Assembly: GCA_029582165.1 (NCBI GenBank)
Contig: CM055889.1
Span: 15,680,841-15,744,840 of the forward strand
Direction: 5' to 3'
Length of the DNA: 64,000 bases
From: Portulaca oleracea
Lineage: Eukaryota > Streptophyta > Magnoliopsida > Caryophyllales > Portulacaceae
The position numbers and the translations under genes were made by a program. Under the pieces are notes generated by a model. That model did not search any database, was not told the origin of the DNA, and worked only from the letters and a program-made list of their open reading frames with translations. Below are positions 33,532 to 45,513 of this stretch, in pieces. The stretch's first letter is position 1; the number at the start of each line of letters is the position of its first letter.

Positions 33532-33777
33532 AGGCCGTGTTCTTTTATGCGGTATTTTGCGGAATGGCGTGGTGAGATGTGGTGGAATTGTGACGGGTAT
33601 GGTGGAATTGTGGTAGGTTATTGGTATGTGGAGTATGTGAGGAGAGATGATGTAAAAAGTAGAGGAGAAAAGTGAGGAGAGAGAAAAGTAATGATTTGCG
33701 GTAAAATGTGGCGGGTTGTGGCAAACTACGGTAGGATGTGGCACCGCAGTTTGCCAACCGCAGGAAAGAACAGGGCC
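33532..33777. mobile_element. MITE with GGCC(C/G)TGTTCTTT termini
   Basis: Left end GGCCGTGTTCTTTTATGCGG and right end, reversed, GGCCCTGTTCTTTCCTGCGG form 20-bp inverted repeats with three mismatches. The interior is GTGG-rich. A related copy lies at about 60535. Termini resemble Tourist/hAT MITEs; no clean target duplication was found. Confidence 0.65.
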
Positions 33778-34861
33778 ATAATATATACTAGATAAAAAAT
33801 ATTAAATAATAAACTGATAAATATCTTTATCAAAAAGTTATATTTTTTATTACTTGGGAACATTATTGAAGTAATTAATATAATAGATAAAATCAATAGT
33901 GCTTGCACATAATGTTTTACGAAAATTAAATGTAATTAATTAGATATTTTATTTATAAATTGTAAATTTTTAGTTGATAACTCAATAAAATAATGAATAT
34001 TCGTAGAATATAAAAACACAATGTCTCAATAAATAAAAACATAGATTTCTTTAAACATAAATATGAAATGAATATAAAATTAGAATAATTATGTAAGAAT
34101 ATTAAATTAGTTGTTCCTTAGAAAACGAAGTACTAATACTATACTTTGAACAATTGACAAATTGACCTTAAGAAACTTTTACTTATTAAAAAAGAAATAT
34201 TACTTAAATTTTTAAATATGATAGAGATAAAATAATTTGTGCCCGGCACATGCATAAAACTAATATATTTTAAAGGATAAGTAGCAACATCGTTTTTCTT
34301 ATCCGATATTTTGTTTGTATTTTGGGATATAGGAGGTCGTATTTTGATATTATCCGTAAGATAAAATAGTAATGAATAAACATTTACTATGGTGTGAATA
34401 TTTAATTTTACTTTCACTGCTGAGACATTCTTGCTTGGTGCAAGTTTTTATGGAAGTGTCAGCAGGCCAAAACACCTAATTTTACTTTCACTGCTGAGAC
34501 ATTTAGGAGATTCTAGGATATAGTTTCAGATCTATATTAACGAGATGGTTATATTTATAAAATATAAATAAAAATGTAAGTTTATATTATTTATATATAT
34601 TATATGTTATAGTTATAAAATTCAATCATATAATTTTTTTAATTTAATTTATAAGTATATAAGTTTTATATAATGAAAAGAGTACAAGACACTTAATATA
34701 TGTCTTGCCCAAAACATTTATCATTTTCGAAAAAGTTATACTTATATATGTTCTACAATCACTAACAGTACACACTTATTTTAAATAATCTGGACTCCAT
34801 GAATACATTAATCCTTTTTTTTGTTTTAGATGGACACCCCAATAAAAGTAAATATTACTTA
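33778..34861. other. very AT-rich DNA without a recognised gene
   Basis: No domain or terminus was recognised. ATTTTACTTTCACTGCTGAGAC occurs twice (about 34405 and 34480), a short local duplication. Confidence 0.4.
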
Positions 34862-34865
34862 CGAT

Positions 34866-34902
<37 letters not shown>

Positions 34903-35482
34903 GAGATTGTATCATAGTTGAAATACTTTTTAAATTATAGTAGTTGAAATGTATAATTGTTTTAAAATATAATTTTAAGAAAATCAACATTAGTATATAT
35001 ATATTGATTAAATAACTTGTTATAATAAGTAATCCTGTCTGATATAATTTTTTTACAAAATTTAATATTTGAAGGATATTCTGCCATATTATTTTTTTTT
35101 CAACTATCATAGTTTGAAAGTGTGAGTACTATTAATTCTACAATAAATAGTCAAAATTAAAATATATTGATCAAAGTAACTTATTACAACAGATAATCCA
35201 ATTTCGTGAATAAATTTCTATAATATATGTGATTATTTTTGATAAATTATTAGTTATGAAATTTTCAACTACCATGATTAAAATTTTTTGAACTATGGTA
35301 AAATTTTCAACAAATTAACCTTATTCATTTACCATTATGAAAATACACATCGTTTGAATTCATATTATATATATATCTATAGTTATATCCTTTGATATTT
35401 TTATCATTTACATCTTCCCATTATTTATTTTTTATTCGTTTTTCTAAAAAAGAATCATTCAAATGAGTTTGGGAAAAAATTA

Positions 35483-35545
<63 letters not shown>

Positions 35546-36130
35546 TTATTTTTAACGTTTTGGATCCTCTCAAGAAAATATCAACATTTTATTTCTTTTT
35601 TAATAAAGACAAAAACAAAATGATAAGCATTTTGATTCAATATGGTTAATAATTATCTTGAATTTCACCTGAAGCATTCAAAAAATTAAATATAATCATA
35701 TTTAAATTATTATAAATGTATGTTTCTTTAATTTGAAGGTTATTACAACTTATAAACTATATAAAAATAATCATTTATTTATATTTTCATAAATACAAAA
35801 TTATGTATAAAATGTGTATTATTTACCATGGTTGGTATAGTTAGACTATCATTTATATTTGGTGAGTTAGCTAATAAGTGTTATATTTATACGATTAAAT
35901 AAATACATATAATTATTAGAAAAAAAAAATTATTAAAAATTACGAAAATACTGTTACAGGTATCATTGTCCGTGGACAAAATCACTGGTGAATTCTTTCT
36001 GAAAATGGATCATACTGTTAAGAGCAATCGACAAATTACAACCACCCGAAGACAAAGTCATCTTTGCGCTACCTTCCTCCATTGTCTTTCACTTGCCTTG
36101 GAATTTAACTACACTAAAGTCTCTGGCCCA

Positions 36131-36138
36131 TATATATG
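36131..36138 (+). promoter_or_regulatory. TATA box of BAHD gene 1
   Basis: CCCATATATATGCACC, 77 bases before the ATG, sits in the normal plant TATA position for a leader of about 45 nt. The corresponding place in copy 2 reads CCCTACAAATACACC. Confidence 0.5.
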
Positions 36139-36207
36139 CACCAGCTGTGAACCAAAAGCGTATCTAAAAGAACGAATACCCCAATTTCAACCACACATTC
36201 AACCAAA

Positions 36208-37617
36208 ATGGTGAGTGAACAAGGGCTCGAAGTGATCTCAGAATGCTTTGTTAGACCCGAGCCCGAATTGGATGCATCCAAACAGGCATACCACTTGGGC
36301 CCGACTGACTTGGCCGGGTTATCTATCGACCCAATTCAAAAGGGTCTCCTCTTCGCTTTCGACAGCGACTCTACCCGACCCGAAATCGTATCTCTAGTTG
36401 GGAGACTCAAGCAGGCACTGTCATCGGCTCTGGTTCACTTCTACCCTCTAGCTGGCCGATTTGAAACAATCAAGTATGCAGACGAGCACGCTTGCAGGAT
36501 CTTCGTTGATTGCATCAAGGGTCCAGGAGCACGCCTTATCCATGCTAACTACGTGGGCATTAGCGTATCGGATATCATCTCTTCCGTCGATGTCCACCCT
36601 GCTGTCCCATCATTTTTTGATCTTGGTGAGAAGATGGTCGGTTATGATGGTCACACTAAGCCTTTGCTGTCCATTCAAGTAACTGAGCTTCTAGATGGAG
36701 TGTTCATCGGGTTCACCATGAACCATAGTATAGTGGATGGTACCTCCTTCATCCACTTCGTTAGCGCATTGTCCGAAATATTTAGGTCGGGCGAAAATTC
36801 GACCCAAATATCCCGTGTACCGCTTTACAAGATGTATGCCCCCGAGGGATACGGTCAGGTATTCAAGTTGCCGTATCTTGAACCGGAGGAGTTCGTAGTC
36901 AGGTACGACCCGGGTCCGTTAAGAGAGAGGATCTTCCACTTCTCGCCCGAATCGATAGCAAGACTCAAGGCCAAGGCTAATGAGGAAAAAAATGAAACCC
37001 AAGTTCCAATATCATCCTTCATGGCTTTAACGGGTTTGGTTTGGAGATCCATCATCCGGGCTCGAAACCCGCCAGGTCATGTGACCACCGCATGCTCTAT
37101 GTTGGTGAACGCCCGGCCGCGACTTGAGCCGCCCCTGTCCGATGACTACTTTGGCAATATCTTGAGTCGGAGCTCGTCCAAGTGCAAGGTGGAAGAGTTG
37201 TTGGGACAAAGCTTGGGTTGGGTGGCCAGAGTTGTGGCCCAGGAGGTAAAAAAGAGTGCGACCCATGAAGGAATTATGGAATTTTTGAAGGTTTTTTCGG
37301 AGCATCCCATGGTTTTCCCGCCCGGTCTAGGGAACCAAGCCGAAATACTTGGAGAGGGGGAATACCATGTGGTGATTGGCGGGTCGCATAGGTTCGACAT
37401 GTACGGGCCTGAGTTCGGGCTGGTTCGGGCTGTAGCGGTCCGGATGGGTTATGCAAATAAGGATAATTGTAAAGTGACTGCAAATCCCGGACGTGAAGGA
37501 GGTGGGAGTGTGGATTTGGAAATATGCTTAAGATCTGAGATAATGAATGCTCTTGAAGTGGACGAGGAGTTCATGAGTTTTGTTAGTGTAAATGATGAGA
37601 AAGCGTCAAGGTACTAG
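36208..37617 (+). CDS. BAHD acyltransferase, copy 1 (At3g50280-like clade)
   Basis: A 469-residue single-exon gene; usual BAHD length is 430-470. BAHD enzymes move an acyl group from an acyl-CoA to an alcohol or amine, usually in the cytosol. The catalytic HxxxD motif is intact (HSIVD, His173 and Asp177). The second family motif, DFGWG, is changed to EFGLV at 402-406. N-terminal features fit the family (YPLAGRF near residue 80, FVDCIKGPGARLIHA) and the C-terminus has GGGSVDLEICL. By eye it is closest to the uncharacterised At3g50280-type acetyltransferases, which also include EPS1; the substrate cannot be predicted. The start is the first ATG after the TATA box and lies within the region shared with copy 2. 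Residues encoded by 36480-37109 are identical in DNA to copy 2. Confidence 0.9.
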   Translation: MVSEQGLEVISECFVRPEPELDASKQAYHLGPTDLAGLSIDPIQKGLLFAFDSDSTRPEIVSLVGRLKQALSSALVHFYPLAGRFETIKYADEHACRIFVDCIKGPGARLIHANYVGISVSDIISSVDVHPAVPSFFDLGEKMVGYDGHTKPLLSIQVTELLDGVFIGFTMNHSIVDGTSFIHFVSALSEIFRSGENSTQISRVPLYKMYAPEGYGQVFKLPYLEPEEFVVRYDPGPLRERIFHFSPESIARLKAKANEEKNETQVPISSFMALTGLVWRSIIRARNPPGHVTTACSMLVNARPRLEPPLSDDYFGNILSRSSSKCKVEELLGQSLGWVARVVAQEVKKSATHEGIMEFLKVFSEHPMVFPPGLGNQAEILGEGEYHVVIGGSHRFDMYGPEFGLVRAVAVRMGYANKDNCKVTANPGREGGGSVDLEICLRSEIMNALEVDEEFMSFVSVNDEKASRY

Positions 37618-38233
37618 TAGTATTTGAAGTTTGTTACAATTAAGTTCTGTTATTTAGAGTGATCAGATTAAGTAAGGTTTAGTAAGATAAATATAAAAGT
37701 TTGACTTTGATTTAAGTGTTATTTAAATAATTGGATAAGGTAAGTTAAAGTTAAGTAAAAATAATCCTAATGTATCAGGGCCTTAGCATGTTTGAGTTGC
37801 CAGTGATTTTTAATGGTGTTATTCAAGGTTATTCATGAATATTCAATAATGTTTACTTTTTCATTAATTTAATCGAGCATGTTTAGAATATGGATGAACT
37901 ACTAATTAAGACATCGGCCTCAATGTAATTGTATAATGGAGTATTTGAGAGTTCTGTACTGTTGGTTTCAACGGGTTTAGACGTTGCCACGGAAAGTGGC
38001 ATGTAGAATTTTACCACTCGATTATGTATTTTAAAACATCATGGATATCAATGACTAAAATAAGAAAAGGACAAGAAAAAGATGGGTGATAGATAGGCTT
38101 TGTATGGAGAGGGGGCCGAGGTAATTATGGAGGTGCAGGAGGTGGGGATAGAGTTAGCAACCTACTCATTTAACTTGATTTAATTGTCGGCGCGATATGT
38201 TCAGATGAACAACATTTAAGTTGATAATATTTA
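37618..38233 (+). other. 3' flank of BAHD gene 1
   Basis: Homologous to 56587-57222 with several indels, so it belongs to the duplication. No separate gene is seen; it should contain the 3' UTR and polyadenylation site. Confidence 0.5.
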
Positions 38234-38440
38234 AAACAAACCTAAAGTAATTTCAAGTTTATGGTAATTACAGTAGTTACGGTAAATTTCGCGATGTGTA
38301 GCATACATATAGCTTGATCGAATGTCATATGTCGATTTTAATAATTTTCAGAAATATTAAATTTTCAGTAATAAATTGTGAAAATTATGTATAATTAATT
38401 AAAAATTAATTTTTTCAAGGACTTATTCGTTGACTATGGA

Positions 38441-38469
38441 CTAGTCTATAATATCCCGTGCAATGCACG
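38441..38469 (-). mobile_element. Helitron-like 3' terminus
   Basis: On the minus strand CCGTGCATTGCACGGG (palindromic hairpin, 38454-38469), a 9-base spacer and CTAG (38441-38444) followed by T. The 5' end was not found. Confidence 0.5.
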
Positions 38470-38866
38470 GATAATATTTCAATAATTTTACGTTATTTAT
38501 TTTCTAGAATAATTTTATAATAATTATTAATCCAATCTTATAAAAATATTATTTTTTTATGGATTAAACTATCATTTGAGTTTATTTTATTTCATGATCA
38601 TAATGATTATGGATAAATACTTTAATTTTATTTTTTATCTTAAGAAGGATGCTTGTTTTTTTGAAAAAACTGTGACAGCAATAAATATGTGACAATTCTA
38701 TGAATGACTTTAGGTATTTCTTTTTCATTTTTATTAATATTATATTTATGAATGTAATAATAAATTATGTAGGTTTGGAATTTGCTTTGGAATTCACCAA
38801 ACATTCTAAATTATTTCTTTTAGGTTTAGATTTTCCTTAGGAGTTATGAGTTTGTGTTTTAATATA

Positions 38867-39127
38867 CTACCTCCGTTCCAAATTATTTGTCCTTTTACCT
38901 AACTTCTTTGTCCCAAAATATTTGTCTCATTTATAATTCTAATAACTGTAATTTCTTTTCTACCCATAATTAATAAATTTACTTATCACTTTTTACAATT
39001 ACAACAATCATTGTCTCAATTAAAGTAGGGGTAATTTGGGTAAATTACAAACTTTTTACCTCAATTCCCAATGTGTATTGGTATTCTCAAGTTAGGTAAA
39101 TGGACAAATAATTTGGGACGGAGGTAG
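38867..39127. mobile_element. Stowaway-like MITE, 261 bp
   Basis: Termini CTACCTCCGTTCCAAATTAT and, reversed, CTACCTCCGTCCCAAATTAT, with one mismatch over 26 bp, flanked by TA on both sides. This is the classic Stowaway (Tc1/mariner) signature. Confidence 0.92.
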
Positions 39128-39824
39128 TATTTAATATATTATGATGGATACCGTATGAAAATATTGAAACAAATTCACCGACCTCCATTGTTTCTGGCGA
39201 CCTTTTGCTGGAGATACAACTACTGCAAGAAATATTCCTGTGGCCAAGTCTCCCTCGCTCGGATGCAATCCCGAGAGCAGTCACTCCTGATCTGCTACCC
39301 TCGTCGCCATCCAAAATCGATTGTGGAAAAAAACGAAATGAAATCGCACTCTGCACGCCCGGTGTTTGAGAACATCGTTGCTCTCCGGTACTGGTGACAT
39401 CCGGTCGTTCGAAAATTGGTACTGAAAAACTGGTTGGCAGCGGCGGTGAGAAGTCGTGCTGCATCGAACGACGGAGGCAGTTACCAAGGGCATCGTCAAT
39501 CGTAGAAGGCAGAAGGGTTTTGAAACTTAAATTCCAAGTTACATTGTATACAATACCAAAATATTGCAAAAATAATTGGTGAAAGACGTATGGTTCAATG
39601 GGTAGGGATTTGTTTGCTATAAGATAGGTTGCAAGAATCTCATATGTTTGAGTTTTTTCAGGATTTGAAAATAAATAAAATCGATGTATGAGATTTGATC
39701 ATGCCACATGTACGGTACACATCGCGGGAATTACCGTAACTGCCAAAAGCTGGAAATCGCTATACATGCTTCCATTTATTTATGTTGGGTTATTTCCCAG
39801 TTCAATTGACTTCATATTGTTTTA

Positions 39825-39851
39825 CTAGCAAATAGTCGCGCGTTGTTGCGA
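39825..39851 (-). mobile_element. Helitron-like 3' terminus with empty paralogous site
   Basis: On the minus strand GTCGCAACAACGCGCGAC (hairpin with GTCGC/GCGAC arms), a spacer and CTAG followed by T. The duplicated copy is uninterrupted at 57275-57276, reading TTTTA-TGATT, so insertion was between A and T as Helitrons require. The 5' end to the right was not located. Confidence 0.6.
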
Positions 39852-40044
39852 CAATTAAAAAAAATACATGAGCGTTATTGTGATATTAATTTAAAAATAT
39901 CATGTCATTGCTTATTATGTGAAGATGATCAAACATCACAATAAATGTCAAAAGATTCAAACGAAAGAGAATCAATTTTTCCATGAAATAAAACAAATCT
40001 ACAATAAAAATAGTAAAATAGAAGAAGCAATGTAGCCAATATAT

Positions 40045-40616
40045 CAAAAAATGACTATGAAGTCCTCCTTATTTTGTGGTATTTATTATCAGGGCCTTAT
40101 AATTTTAAAACTAATTATGAGGTCCCTATATTTATTGAGTATCTAATGTTTTAAGCTAATTTCAATGAGGGGCATGAATTTTCAGATGAGTCTTTTGGCG
40201 TGAAACTTTAAAGATTAACTTTGTTTCAAATTTGGTCTTTGCTTATTTATTTTCATTTGGAGTTTCATTATACTTTTTCTCCCCTTTTTCCTCATAATCC
40301 CTCCCTTTCGCTACTCTAGTTTGATACTGTACGTACAACCAATTATTGCGAAAGATAAGCCTTCTAAAATATATAATCATCAATTCCCGAAACTGTCAAA
40401 GTAAAGTCAAATTGGAAAAAGAAGAAAAAGTTGAGGCAACATCGGAACTTATAAGGGCATTTTTGTCATTTGATTATTCTAGTGATGAAAGTGAGTTAAA
40501 TTCGACCAAAAAATTAGATACCAAGTAAATATGGGGACCTCATAATTAGTTTTAAAATTATGGGGCCCTGATAATAGATACCACAAAATAAAAGGGATCT
40601 CATAGTCATTTTTTTG
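40045..40616. mobile_element. Mutator-like MITE, 572 bp, 9-bp target duplication
   Basis: Ends CAAAAAATGACTATGAAGTCC and, reversed, CAAAAAAATGACTATGAGATCC; the inverted arms extend about 100 bp. CCAATATAT flanks both ends (40036-40044 and 40617-40625). No transposase inside. Confidence 0.85.
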
Positions 40617-40668
40617 CCAATATATTAACAAAAGCTTAGATATTGAAGGAGCTTAATTGATGGATATA

Positions 40669-40842
40669 TGTGAATTTGTAAGCAAACAATCATAAATGAA
40701 AGAACTGAAAACTGTATTCTGAATTAATGATTATACAATAGACATGATGGGTATTTATACAGGATAATTATCTAACAAACTAACTAAAACCTGTGAACTA
40801 AAATAACTAACTTCAAGATATTTCAAGATACTATCTTTCACA
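40669..40842 (-). repeat. copia 3' LTR (174 bp)
   Basis: Begins TGTGAATTTG and ends CTTTCACA on the plus strand. About 96-97% like the 5' LTR by eye. Confidence 0.92.
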
Positions 40843-40855
40843 TCCCCCCCTCAAG
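40843..40855 (-). other. copia polypurine tract
   Basis: On the minus strand TTGAGGGGGGGA directly precedes the 3' LTR. Confidence 0.8.
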
Positions 40856-43800
40856 GTGGAATTGGATTTCTATCAACCAATCCCAACCTTGAAGATAATA
40901 CATTGTGTTGATATTCTCCAAGGGGCTTTGTCATTATGTCGGCTATTTGATCCGTGGTAGATACATGGGCTGTTTTAATGAGACCATCTTGTATCTTATC
41001 CCGTATATAATGACAATTGATTTGTATGTGTTTGGTGCGTTCATGAAAGACGGGATTTGCAGCAATGTGTTGGGCTGCCTTATTATCACAATATAAGGTG
41101 ATAGGAGAAGTCATAGAAATCTGAAAATCAGATAGAATTTGAACCACCCATTCTATTTCAGACACAGTAGCTGACATAGATCTGTATTCTGCTTCAGCTG
41201 AGGATTTTGATACAGTTTTCTGCTTTTTCATTTTCCAGGAAATAAGAGAAGAACCCATAAAAGTCAATATCCTGTGAGAGAACGAGCTGTCATACGACAA
41301 CTACCCCAGTCAGCATCGCTAAAAGCTGTAACTTGAAGATCAGAAATAGCTGGATAAAAAAGCCCCTTTGTTAACAGTACCCTTAAGATATCTTAAGATA
41401 TGTATGGCTGCCTGGTAATGTTGATCAGTGGGAGCCTGAAGGAACTGACTCAAGTGTTGTACACTATAAGATATGTCGGGCCTGGTTAGAGTAAGATATA
41501 AAAGTCTTCCAATAATTCTTCTGTATGGAGATGGATCAGAAAGAGGGTTTCCAGACTCAAGAGATAGATTTAGACCTTTAGGAAGCGGAAACTTGGTAGG
41601 TTTAGTGGCAGTGAGCCCAGCGTCATGAAGAATGTCTGAAATATACTTCCTCTGATTGAGGAATGTCCCATCTTTAGATCTTGCTATTTCGATGCCAAGG
41701 AAATAACGAGCAATACCCAAGTCTTTAATAGTGAATTTATCATGTAAAGATTGCTTGAGATCAACAATTCCTTTGGAATCATTACCGGTAATCAAGAGAT
41801 CATCCACGTACACTAAGACATATACTGAACCTGCTGCTGTATGCTTGGAAAATAAAGAACAATCTGATTTTGATTGATGAAAATCTTGAGCAATTAGAAA
41901 CTTCTTTAACTCCAAATTCCATTGGCGGGAAGCTTGTTTCAAACCATAGAGAGATTCCACAAGGTTGCAAACTTGTCCTGGGGCTGCTTGAGAATATCCG
42001 TGAGGGGGATACATATATACTTCTTCATCAATGTATCCATGGAGGAATGCGTTATTAACATCTAACTGATGTAAATCCCACATTTTGGAAGTAGCTAGAG
42101 CCATAAAGATTCGAACTGTCCCAAGTTTTGCCACTGGTGAGAACGTGTGCTTGTAATCTTTATCTTTCACCTGCAAAAAATCTCGGATGACAAGTCTAGC
42201 CTTATACCTTTCAACTGAACCATCTGGACGAAATTTGACCTTGTAAACCCATTTGGAAGTAAGGGCCTGTTTTCCAGGAGGTAAAGAAGTTAGCTGCCAA
42301 GTGCCATTGGTCTCCAAAGCACTTAATTCTTTGTTCATAGCCTCTACCCATTTTGGATGTCTTTTTGCTTCAGAATAAGTGTTGGGTTCTTGTGTGTGCA
42401 AAACAGCCACAAGAGAAGTAACATAATCTTGACTCAAATGTTCAAAATCAGCTTTAGAAAAAAGAGGATGATGAACTTGAGATATAAAACTATGGGATAA
42501 GGAAGATGACTTAATGTGGGTAGACTTTCTTGTAGAAGGACCTTTAACAAAATCATTGAGCCAATTTGGAGTATATTTCTGTCTTGTGGACCTTCTGGGC
42601 ACAAGAATTTGCTCAGAAAAATTATTACTTTCAATACAAGCATCAGTATTAGGAGCATTAGATACACTGTCAGTGCTATCAATACTGTTAGGCACTTCAC
42701 TAATTATATTGTCAGAACCAATATTGCTAACAGGGGGTTCAACAGCAAAGGGCATGAAAATATTTTCATTATTGACAGATTCTAGCAAGTAATTAACATC
42801 AGAATGTGGCATGTGAATATCAGTTGATGTCTATCCTCAGAACTGTAAATGGCCATGTGATTGCACGGAAACAAATTTTCAGATAAGTCCTTAAAATCAG
42901 ATTGGGACATATCATGTTTGAAAGGAAACACAGATTCTTGAAACAAAACATCACGGCTATGAAAAACCTTGTGTGTGTTTAGATCATATAATTTGTATCC
43001 TTTAATCCCAAACGTATAACCAAGTAAAACATATTTAATGGCTCTAACATCAAACTTATCCTTCTTGGCATTATTCACAGCATTAGTAAGACATCCTATA
43101 GTCCTCAAGTTATCAATATTAGGTGATATACCATAAAGAATTTCAAAGGATGTTTTCCAATTGTGACTAGCCATAGGAAGTTTATTTATTATGTGAGTAG
43201 CAGCTAGAACACATTCGCCCCAAAATTTCTTGGGAAAACCAGCATGAAACCTTATAGATCTAGCAGTATCAAGCAAATGTCGATGTTTTCTTTCTACCAC
43301 ACCATTTTGTTGAGGTGTGTAAACAACAGATTTTTGATGAATGATTCCATGACTATCAAATAATTGCATACAAGCATTATTAATAAATTCAGTCCCATTG
43401 TCAGAACGAATCATAGACACTTTAGCATCAAACTGAGTGGAAACCATAGCAATAAAATTCTTTAAGACAGAAAACACTTGAGATTTTTCTTGTATTAGAT
43501 GTGTCCATGTAGTTCTACTATGATCATCCACAATAGTCACAAAAAATTTTGCACCATCAATATTAGGTACCTTATAGGGTCCCCAAAGATCAATATGTAT
43601 TAGTTGAAAATTGTGTGTAGTATGGGTTACACTTCTTTCAAAAGGCAACCTATGAGATTTAGCTAAAACACAACTTTCACAAAAAAAAAAAAAAAAAAAA
43701 AAAATCCTTCGCATTATAAGTCTTACAATCAGATATATGAGCCATTTTGGACATAGAGGTATGTCCTAATCTAGAATGAAGAAGATGAAGATTTTTACTG

Positions 43801-45424
43801 TCAACTGTACAAGTAGAAAAAGAACTTGATTTATCCATTGTAAACTGCTTCTCTGTTGTAGAAGTAGATATAGACTGTTCTTGTACTCTGGCAGTCAACC
43901 TTAAGAGCCCATTGCTAGGAGTTACATTTGTGACAATGTTCTTAGTTGAAAGGTCCTGGAAAAAACAAGCGTTAGGATAGATATGAAGAGATAAATTCTG
44001 ATCAATTAAAAGTTTGAGAACAGATAGCAAGTTGTATCTAAATTCCGGAACATAAAGAACATTAACCAATTTTAGACTGTCATTCAGAATAACATCCCCA
44101 GCAGTAACAACTTTCTTGATAGTACCATCTGGTAAGACAACTTGAACAGGATTAGAAAGACTATGAATATTGTGAAACAATTGCAAATTATAACACATAT
44201 GGTCACTAGCACCCGTGTCTATGATCCAAGAACAAGACTCTCGTTGTTCTACAGCAAAACAGAATTTATCACTTGTAATATTTGTAGTAATTGGATCAAT
44301 ATTACCTGCAAATGACGAGCTGCCAGCAAACTGAGCATATGCCCTCTCTGCAGGTGCTTCTCCTTTCTGAAATTTGAGCATCTCTTGTGCTAAAGCTTGT
44401 AATAAACTTGGCTCAAAAGAGTGTTTGGGAGCAGAAGCTTCATTTTGAACAAATTCTAGAGGAGTATCAACTTGCTCACTGCTACTAACATTCGCAGCTA
44501 CTTTAGTATCAACAGCCTTCTTCTTTGCATCTCTTGATTTGTCATACCACTCAGGATACCCAATTAATTGAAAACATTGATCCTGGGTGTGTCCAGATTT
44601 CTGAGAGTAATTACAAAATTTGCGAGGCTTGAAATTCTTACTGTCTTGTCTCCCTTGTGAAGCATTCTTAGCAAGAAAAGCTTGAGCATCATTAGTAACA
44701 TGTGCAGCAACTTCATTGACATTACCAAAACTGTTAGTAATGGACCTTTGTCTTTCGACTTGTTGAATCATATTATATGCTTTGTTAATCGAAGGCAGAG
44801 GTTCTTGCAACAAAATTTGCCCCCTAATAGCATCATATTCAGGGTTTAAATGCATCAAGAATTGCATAAGCTTCCTTCTCTGATCAAGATCGAATGTATG
44901 TTTAATGGACGGACATGTTTCAACACAGGTGCAAGCAGGTAAATCAGTCATATCATCCAATTCATTCCATAACTTCTTTAGCTTAGTAAAATATATTGCT
45001 ACTGATACAGATCTGCAATTTCTTTCTCAAGTTGAAACAATAAGGGTCCATTAGATTGACCAAAACGTTCCACTAATTCTTGCCAAAGATTCTGAGCAGT
45101 ATCCACATATAGAAAAGCATCAGAAAGATCATCAACCATGGAGTTTAAAAGCCAACTTACAACCATTCCGTCGCATTTCATCCACTACATAAATTTGGGA
45201 GAATTTGCTGCTGGCTTAGCACACTTTCTATCCAAGAAACCCAGCTTGACTTTGGTCCTTAATGCTATCTTGATAGCTTTACTCCACTTCTGGAAGTTGG
45301 TACCATTTAACTTGACATTTGTGAGAGGAACTCCTGGATAATCTGAACTGCTCAAATACAACGGATCATTGTTGTATTCATCTCGATTAGTACTTGTTTC
45401 TTCAACTGCTGAACCAGACGCCAT
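40851..45424 (-). pseudogene. copia gag-pol polyprotein, broken
   Basis: ATG at 45424 (MASGSAVEETSTNRDEYNND). Gag continues with VKLNGTNFQKWSKAIKI; an in-frame TAG at 45185-45187 interrupts it and a frameshift follows near 44998. The next frame covers a CCHC-like knuckle (CNYSQKSGHTQDQC), protease (SWIIDTGASDHMC) and the pre-integrase segment (LHSRLGHTSMSKMAH). A 24-T run (43681-43704) then shifts the frame into integrase (SMIRSDNGTEFI, PQQNGVVERKHRH). Frameshifts near 42800 and 41320-41340 divide integrase, reverse transcriptase (LVYVDDLLITGND) and RNase H (YCDNKAAQHIAANPVFHER). At least five lesions make it non-functional. Confidence 0.93.
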
Positions 45425-45501
45425 GCTTAAGCAATGTAACGCCAAGCAGATCACAGAGAACAAAGGAAAGAGGAAAAACGAGAACAATCAGAATGCCATA
45501 G

Positions 45502-45513
45502 GCTCTGATACCA
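45502..45513 (-). other. copia primer-binding site (initiator tRNA-Met)
   Basis: TGGTATCAGAGC on the minus strand, directly after the 5' LTR. Confidence 0.92.

Larger units (their letters stand above)
34862..38233 (+). repeat. segmental duplication, copy 1 (contains BAHD gene 1)
   Basis: Matches 46868-57222 in order: a TATA-rich start and GAGATTGTATCATAGTTGAA, the promoter region, the whole BAHD gene and about 600 bases of 3' flank. Copy 2 has several transposons inserted and lacks about 700 bases that copy 1 keeps (about 35036-35735). (AT)n runs are at 34867-34902 and 35485-35542. Confidence 0.85.
38234..39773. mobile_element. TIR element of 1.5 kb inserted in copy 1 of the duplication
   Basis: Inverted repeats of about 90 bp pair 38258-38345 with 39670-39750 (core AGTTACGGTAAATTTCGCGA against AGTTACGGTAATTCCCGCGA). 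Copy 2 reads straight across this point (57215-57235), giving an empty site; near-identical ATTTA-rich 8-9-mers flank the element. The interior holds a Stowaway MITE and a Helitron-like end. A 160-codon minus-strand frame at 39087-39569 matches nothing recognisable. Mutator-like is the best guess. Confidence 0.65.

Noticed and set aside
36855..37483. Minus-strand ORFs opposite BAHD gene 1 (and likewise 55833-56461 opposite gene 2)
   Set aside because: They are shadows of the BAHD coding strand and are the same in both copies only because the genes are.
39087..39569. 160-codon minus-strand ORF within the TIR element
   Set aside because: Composition is not gene-like, it overlaps the end of a Stowaway MITE, and no family is recognised.
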